Part shown: piece by piece, positions 60,065-64,000 of the stretch
Layout of the letters: every line of letters begins with the position of its first letter
Position numbering within the stretch: the first letter of the stretch is position 1
Assembly: GCA_002686945.1 (NCBI GenBank)
Contig: NYYZ01000032.1
Location: 55,406-119,405, forward strand
Direction of reading: 5' to 3'
Source of the DNA: Planctomycetota bacterium
GTDB taxonomy: Bacteria > Planctomycetota > UBA1135 > GCA-002686595
DNA: 64,000 nucleotides
Notes under the pieces: generated by a model
The model's input: only the letters and a program-made list of their open reading frames with translations
Databases searched by the model: none
Told to the model about the DNA's origin: nothing
Position numbers and translations under genes: made by a program

Positions 60065-60535
60065 ATGGATTCAAACGACGAAACCCTGATCCCCATGCGA
60101 CTGAGCAATCTGGTCATGCGGGACAACTCCAACCAGCAATGGTTGCAGTTGGTTGAAACGGACGGGAACCGAGGCTTCCCCATCGTGATCGGCGCCACCG
60201 AGGCCCACGAGATCCAGCGCGTCTTGACCGGCACCGAGTCTCCGCGCCCCATGACCCATCAACTGACTCTCGATAGTATTCAGGCCCTGGGCGCCCAAGT
60301 GGAACGGGTTGCGATCACCACCCTCAAGCACAACACCTTCTACGCCGAGCTGATCCTGCGTACCCCCGACGGCAGCGAGCACACCCTCGACGCCCGCCCA
60401 AGCGACGCCCTGGCCCTGGGCCTGCGCGCTGGCGCCCAAATCCAGGTGGCGGAAAGCGTCCTGGAAGAAGTGCGCACAGACCAGAGCGGCCAAGATCCCT
60501 TGGACGATCCCCCGGAGTCATTGGATCCGGAGTGA
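60065..60535 (+). CDS. Bifunctional-nuclease (BFN/DUF151) domain protein
   Basis: 156 residues. RGFPIVIGATEAHEIQRVL, RPMTHQLTLDSIQALGA, TLKHNTFYAELIL and DARPSDALALGLRAGAQI form a complete BFN domain, whose characterised members (plant BBD, Thermotoga) have DNase/RNase activity. Acidic tail at the C terminus. No signal peptide. Good candidate for a DNA repair or RNA turnover enzyme; the domain is frequently stand-alone in bacteria. Confidence 0.85.
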   Translation: MDSNDETLIPMRLSNLVMRDNSNQQWLQLVETDGNRGFPIVIGATEAHEIQRVLTGTESPRPMTHQLTLDSIQALGAQVERVAITTLKHNTFYAELILRTPDGSEHTLDARPSDALALGLRAGAQIQVAESVLEEVRTDQSGQDPLDDPPESLDPE

Positions 60536-60570
60536 ATGGCCCGGTGATCGCCGGCTTTCCACCAGACATG

Positions 60571-60623
60571 GACCCACCACTCCCACTCCATGTCCCAGGG
60601 ACTTGGAATGAAAGTGGTGGGTC
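60571..60623. terminator. Inverted repeat between convergent genes
   Basis: GACCCACCACT (60571-60581) and AGTGGTGGGTC (60613-60623) form a perfect 11-bp stem; the 31-nt loop contains a nested GTCCC-A-GGGAC. Placed between the convergent BFN and repeat-protein genes, so probably a bidirectional terminator. Confidence 0.55.
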
Positions 60624-60651
60624 CTGGATCAAGTGAGGCCGCGCTTGCGCA

Positions 60652-63600
60652 TTAGCGCAGAGACTTGATCTCCTCGCGCAATTCGCGCAGGCTGGCGGCA
60701 ACCTCGCTTTCTTGCGCTTCGAGCCTCGCCTCAAGAGCCTGCATGCGCTCCTGCACTGCTCCCAGAGCGAGGGCGGCGGCCCGGGCCTGGTCGATGCCCA
60801 CGGCGGCGTTCACCAGCCCAATGCCGGGTCCAGTGAATGCCTCCCAGGCCGTGCCGATCACCTGTCCCACTTCATGGGCGTGCAAGAGAACCGGAGCCAC
60901 GGCGCGCGCGGTCCCATCACCGTTGGGCAGGAGCAGATCGCCAATGGCCACTTCCCCGCGCACCTTGACAGGCACCTGACCCATGAAGGCCACGCGCTCA
61001 TGACCCTCGCGGGTGTCCTGGTCCGCATCGAGGCAGTTGCCCACCACCACCGGGTTGGTGCTGATCACCATGATCTGCTGGGCGCCGGCAACAGACTTGG
61101 CTATCTGGCCTGCGAAGACGCCGACCACATCGCCAGGCTCGAAGACCTCGCTGGGATCCCGGCGCTCAAGCCACTCAGCATAGTCGGCCCCGCCGCCGTT
61201 GAAGGCGACGTCACAGTAGACGCTGCCAGAGTTGTCCACCCGAAATTCCAGGTCGGTACCGTTGGCCGCCTCGATGATGTTGACTCCAGCGGCGTTGTTG
61301 CTTTGGTTTGCCCTAATTGCAGCGCTTGTGCTCGCCGCGTTATTGTTATTGACCAGAATTCCATACCCTAACCCAGAATTAAACAACCGAATTCCAGGTG
61401 AGGTGCCGGAGGTGTTATTGTTGTGAGCAGCAATCGCTGCCCCTGTCCCATCATTAACTATATAAATGGCATGATATCCGGTGGTAGTAACACTCTGATT
61501 AATTTGGAGTGGATTCGCCGCATCGTTGCCGTCGACTAAGACCCCGCCGGTGAACTCACCCGCCAGACTCGTGCCACGTGCAACAATCCCAATTCCATCC
61601 GTCCCCAGTTCCGCATAGTTATTGAGCGGATCCCCTGAATACTCTCCTCGCACCCCAACGCCGTTGGAATGACCACGGACACCGTAGTTGTCTCCAGTCG
61701 AGGTGCCCGTGGAAATACCGGCGACACCGATCTCGTTTCCGGCCCAATCAGCAGTGAGGTCTCCTTCAAAGTCAGTGGTCCCTTGCACTCCCAGATAGCC
61801 CGCCGTATCATATGTGTTCAGCCCGCCGACCTTGTAAGGCCCAGAGCCATTGGACGTGACAGTGCCCGAACCGAAATCAGGAGTAATTTTAGTCCCTTCG
61901 ATAGCGGCGGAAGCGCTTATGTCAAGATTCGTAAGAGTGCCGTCGGCAATGTCCACACCAGTCACGGACCCGTCGAAGATTTCTGCGGAGCCCACCGCGT
62001 TCGTGGCGATCTCCGATAGGCCCACTGCACCATCAGCGATCTCAGCGGAGCCCACCGCGTTCGTGGCGATCTCTGATGCGCCAATAGCCCCGGTGGCAAT
62101 GTCCGCACCAGTCAAGGACCCGTCGGCAATGTCCACACCAGTCAAGGACCCGTTGAGGACTTGCGAGCTGCCCACTGCACCCGGAATAATTTCTGAAGAG
62201 CCAACGGCATTCGTAGCAATTTCTGCGGAGCCAACGGCATCCGTAGCAATTTCTGCGGAGCCCACCGCGTTCGTGGCGATCGCCGATGCGCCAACGGCAT
62301 TTGGAGCGATATTAACGGAGCCCACCGCGTTCGGGCCGAGCTCCGATGCACCAACGGAATCCGCGGCGATGTCGACTGCTAGAATGGAGTCATCAGCAAT
62401 CTCCGCGCTCCCCACCGCACCAACAGCGATTTCTGCGGAGCCAACGGCACCCGTAGCTATTTCTGCGGAGCCCACGGCACCCGCGGCGATCGCGGCTGAG
62501 TCCACAGCGCCAGCGGCCAGAGCAGCGGAATCCACCGCTCCAAGTCCGATATGTCCCGCACCCACTGCGCCCGCGGCGATCGCGGCTGAGTCCACGGCGC
62601 CAGCGGCCAGAGCAGAGGAATCCACCGCTCCAAGCCCAAGATGGCCCGCGCCCACTGCACCCGCGGCCAACTCATCCGAGCCCACGGCGTCCGTGGCGAT
62701 TTCGCTCGACCCGACGGAATCGTCGGCCAATTGCGCAGCAAAAATCGACGAACCAGCGAGATCCGAACCGGTCAGGGAACCATCGGCGATATCGGACCCA
62801 GTGATCGAGCCATCGATGATCTCGTCATGGCCCACGGAGTCGAGAGCAAGCTTGGGCTGAGTCACGGAGCCGTCCTCCAATTCCGCCGTACCGATCGTGG
62901 CTCCCAACTGGGAAAAGTCCGAGGCATGCAGGCCGTCGAGCAGGTCCGCGTTGAGGTTCGTATTCAAGTCCGCAGAGCTCACATTGAAGGGAGCGCCCAC
63001 ACTGGTCACGGTCAACTGGCCGTCCACCTGGGTGTCGCCAGCCACATGCAGCTTGGCCGTGGGCAAGGTCGTACCAATGCCCACATCTCCAGCTGCCGAC
63101 ACGAACCAATCTCCGCTGATGGGATAGAGCATGCCCAGAGTGGGAACCGTGGATGCGGGAATGCAGTTGGACGGAGCCGCCTGGTCACGGATTCCGCTCA
63201 AGCAGATGAACTGGGACTGGAGTGGGGGCGGATTGAGCGCACCGACGCCCCCGCCTCCGGAGACGCTTCCGACCGTACTGGCATCAGCCAAGTTTCCCGT
63301 GTTGCCGAATCCAGCCACGGGATTGGCGCGCAGCAGGGCCGCCAGCGCCGCAGGGCCGAGCGGACTGCCTACACAGGTAAAGTCCCGCCGCACCTGGAAC
63401 AGATGGGCTCCATCGGGGCCCGCCAGGAGCAACTCAAAGCGGCCGTCCCCATCCGTGTCGAGCCATTCAGCGCTCACGGTGGGTTGAATCTGACCCAACC
63501 CCGCGTGCTCGGTCACATCACGGAAGACAAAGCCGCCCATGTTGCGCAGCAGACGGTCCACGCCCACCAAATACAGATCCGGCGAGCCGTCCCCATCAAT

Positions 63601-63885
63601 GTCATTCCATAGGGCAGCACTAGCGCCGCCAAAGGCGCCCAAGCCACTGGCCCGGGTCACATCTTCAAAACTGCCGTCCCCTGCGTTTCGCAAGATACGG
63701 GGGGCCTCCCCGGGGGGCAAGGCAAAGAGATCGAGCAGGCCGTCACCGTCCACATCGGCCCAGGTCAGGGGCGAAGAGGGAGTCGTAGGCTGGACGTCGC
63801 CGGATCCTTCGGATTCGTGATCTGCGTACGCAGTTCCAAGTGAAGCCGTGCAAAGAAGAGAGAAGATGAGAGATAGATTGCGCAT
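60652..63885 (-). CDS. Giant secreted decapeptide-repeat, tail-fibre-like protein
   Basis: 1077 residues, signal peptide MRNLSLIFSLLCTASLGTAYA. Residues 40-165 are FG-GAP/VCBS blades (WADVDGDGLLDLFALP, WNDIDGDGSPDLYLVG, WLDTDGDGRFELLLAG). Then a stalk start VGIGTTLPTAKLHVAGD and LNADLLDGLHASDFSQLG (phage tail-fibre-like). Residues 349-658 are 31 consecutive ten-residue units (typical AVGSAEIATN). Residues 660-890 are a Gly/Asn/Thr-rich beta region. From 895, GADYAEWLERRDPSEVFEPG to about 1030 resembles the Peptidase_G2 intramolecular-chaperone domain of phage tailspikes, followed by a coiled coil (1034-1077). Probably a trimeric fibre on the cell surface. Local GC is lower than the neighbours around 61300-61950. 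Confidence 0.75.
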   Translation of the reverse strand: MRNLSLIFSLLCTASLGTAYADHESEGSGDVQPTTPSSPLTWADVDGDGLLDLFALPPGEAPRILRNAGDGSFEDVTRASGLGAFGGASAALWNDIDGDGSPDLYLVGVDRLLRNMGGFVFRDVTEHAGLGQIQPTVSAEWLDTDGDGRFELLLAGPDGAHLFQVRRDFTCVGSPLGPAALAALLRANPVAGFGNTGNLADASTVGSVSGGGGVGALNPPPLQSQFICLSGIRDQAAPSNCIPASTVPTLGMLYPISGDWFVSAAGDVGIGTTLPTAKLHVAGDTQVDGQLTVTSVGAPFNVSSADLNTNLNADLLDGLHASDFSQLGATIGTAELEDGSVTQPKLALDSVGHDEIIDGSITGSDIADGSLTGSDLAGSSIFAAQLADDSVGSSEIATDAVGSDELAAGAVGAGHLGLGAVDSSALAAGAVDSAAIAAGAVGAGHIGLGAVDSAALAAGAVDSAAIAAGAVGSAEIATGAVGSAEIAVGAVGSAEIADDSILAVDIAADSVGASELGPNAVGSVNIAPNAVGASAIATNAVGSAEIATDAVGSAEIATNAVGSSEIIPGAVGSSQVLNGSLTGVDIADGSLTGADIATGAIGASEIATNAVGSAEIADGAVGLSEIATNAVGSAEIFDGSVTGVDIADGTLTNLDISASAAIEGTKITPDFGSGTVTSNGSGPYKVGGLNTYDTAGYLGVQGTTDFEGDLTADWAGNEIGVAGISTGTSTGDNYGVRGHSNGVGVRGEYSGDPLNNYAELGTDGIGIVARGTSLAGEFTGGVLVDGNDAANPLQINQSVTTTGYHAIYIVNDGTGAAIAAHNNNTSGTSPGIRLFNSGLGYGILVNNNNAASTSAAIRANQSNNAAGVNIIEAANGTDLEFRVDNSGSVYCDVAFNGGGADYAEWLERRDPSEVFEPGDVVGVFAGQIAKSVAGAQQIMVISTNPVVVGNCLDADQDTREGHERVAFMGQVPVKVRGEVAIGDLLLPNGDGTARAVAPVLLHAHEVGQVIGTAWEAFTGPGIGLVNAAVGIDQARAAALALGAVQERMQALEARLEAQESEVAASLRELREEIKSLR
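61912..62841 (-). repeat. Thirty-one tandem 30-bp units coding for decapeptides
   Basis: Imperfect direct repeats of exactly 30 bp without a single indel over 930 bp. Consensus unit [GDN][AS]V-G-S-x-[ED]-[IL]-A-x. Several adjacent units are nearly identical at the DNA level (for example the VDSAALAAGAVDSAAIAA pair occurs twice around 62460-62640), implying expansion by local duplication. Confidence 0.8.
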
Positions 63886-64000
63886 GGGAGGATTGGCGCG
63901 ATCAGCGCCGAGTATTCAGAATTGGGGAAACAGGGCACCCGCCGGGAACAAGAGTCCCGCCAAGACTACGCAGGCAGACTTGATGAGGGCCAGCGCCCAA

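Noticed and set aside
61912-62841. Regular 30-bp repeats considered as a CRISPR array
   Set aside because: The units are contiguous without spacers, imperfect, and in frame within a long coding sequence; they are protein repeats.
63916-64000. Short minus-strand open frame entering from the right edge (27 residues, ending FPAGALFPQF and TGA)
   Set aside because: Hydrophobic and gene-like, but too short to separate a real C terminus from chance; left unannotated.

Overview
The window is a GC-rich (roughly 60% or more by eye), densely packed bacterial chromosome segment with about 49 protein genes and no tRNA, rRNA, CRISPR array or intact insertion sequence that I could recognise. The gene content points to Planctomycetota or a close relative: FG-GAP/CRTAC (ASPIC/UnbV) proteins, a sialate-O-acetylesterase-type SGNH esterase, a large sulfatase-fold protein, several HEAT and TPR proteins, class I HMG-CoA reductase, an inositol-phosphate-synthase family enzyme, a YdjY-like protein, Tat-signal TIM-barrel protein and an ECF sigma factor with a TPR partner. 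This placement is inference from content, not a phylogeny.

Layout. 1-4700 (minus): partial tex, a DJ-1-like protein, a beta-propeller and fusA. 4900-7160 (minus): a membrane M23-like protein coupled to HMG-CoA reductase, divergent from two tandem SPFH genes (7316-8932). 8929-14567 (minus): membrane spermidine-synthase-like protein, MORN lipoprotein, M14 carboxypeptidase; then a nitroreductase-methyltransferase fusion, a TPMT-like enzyme and a HEAT/vWA protein. 18430-19660 holds an esterase gene lying between two copies of the same short 5'-gene segment. 19660-21402 (plus): SEC-C, zinc-ribbon membrane and flavin-reductase genes. 21420-27680: B12-type radical SAM, pdxA, sulfatase-like, glpK. 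27823-30493 (minus): secreted protein, anti-sigma/TPR protein and ECF sigma factor. 30753-32326 (plus): queG and a zinc-ribbon protein. 32403-38291 (minus): TIM-barrel, TPR, CRTAC and FG-GAP genes, apparently one operon. 38597-40365: thiE and queA, convergent. 40468-40572: a candidate structured small RNA. 40578-43693 (minus): an enhancer-binding-protein-like ATPase remnant coupled to a sigma-region-4-like protein. 43962-47821: fabI, SGNH hydrolase, FecCD/ATPase transporter. 47988-51792: triple FKBP, O-methyltransferase, DNA methylase, alpha/beta hydrolase. 51889-55992 (minus): inositol-phosphate synthase, membrane protein, YdjY-like protein, thyX. 56081-60535: HEAT protein, NAD(P)HX dehydratase, zinc-ribbon membrane protein, bifunctional-nuclease-domain protein. 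60652-63885 (minus): a 1077-residue surface protein with 31 uninterrupted decapeptide repeats.

Gene organisation is tight. Many co-directional pairs overlap by ATGA, GTGA or TTGA, and two convergent pairs share one CTAG as both stop codons. Several genes carry a TANNNT hexamer only 6-9 nt before the start codon, suggesting leaderless transcripts; a few others have strong Shine-Dalgarno sites.

The best leads for new biology are the decapeptide-repeat tail-fibre-like protein, a ThyX whose signature is interrupted by about 27 residues, the coupled dead-ATPase/sigma-like regulator pair, the candidate small RNA beside it, and the esterase inserted between duplicated 5' segments. All coordinates and alignments were done by eye.
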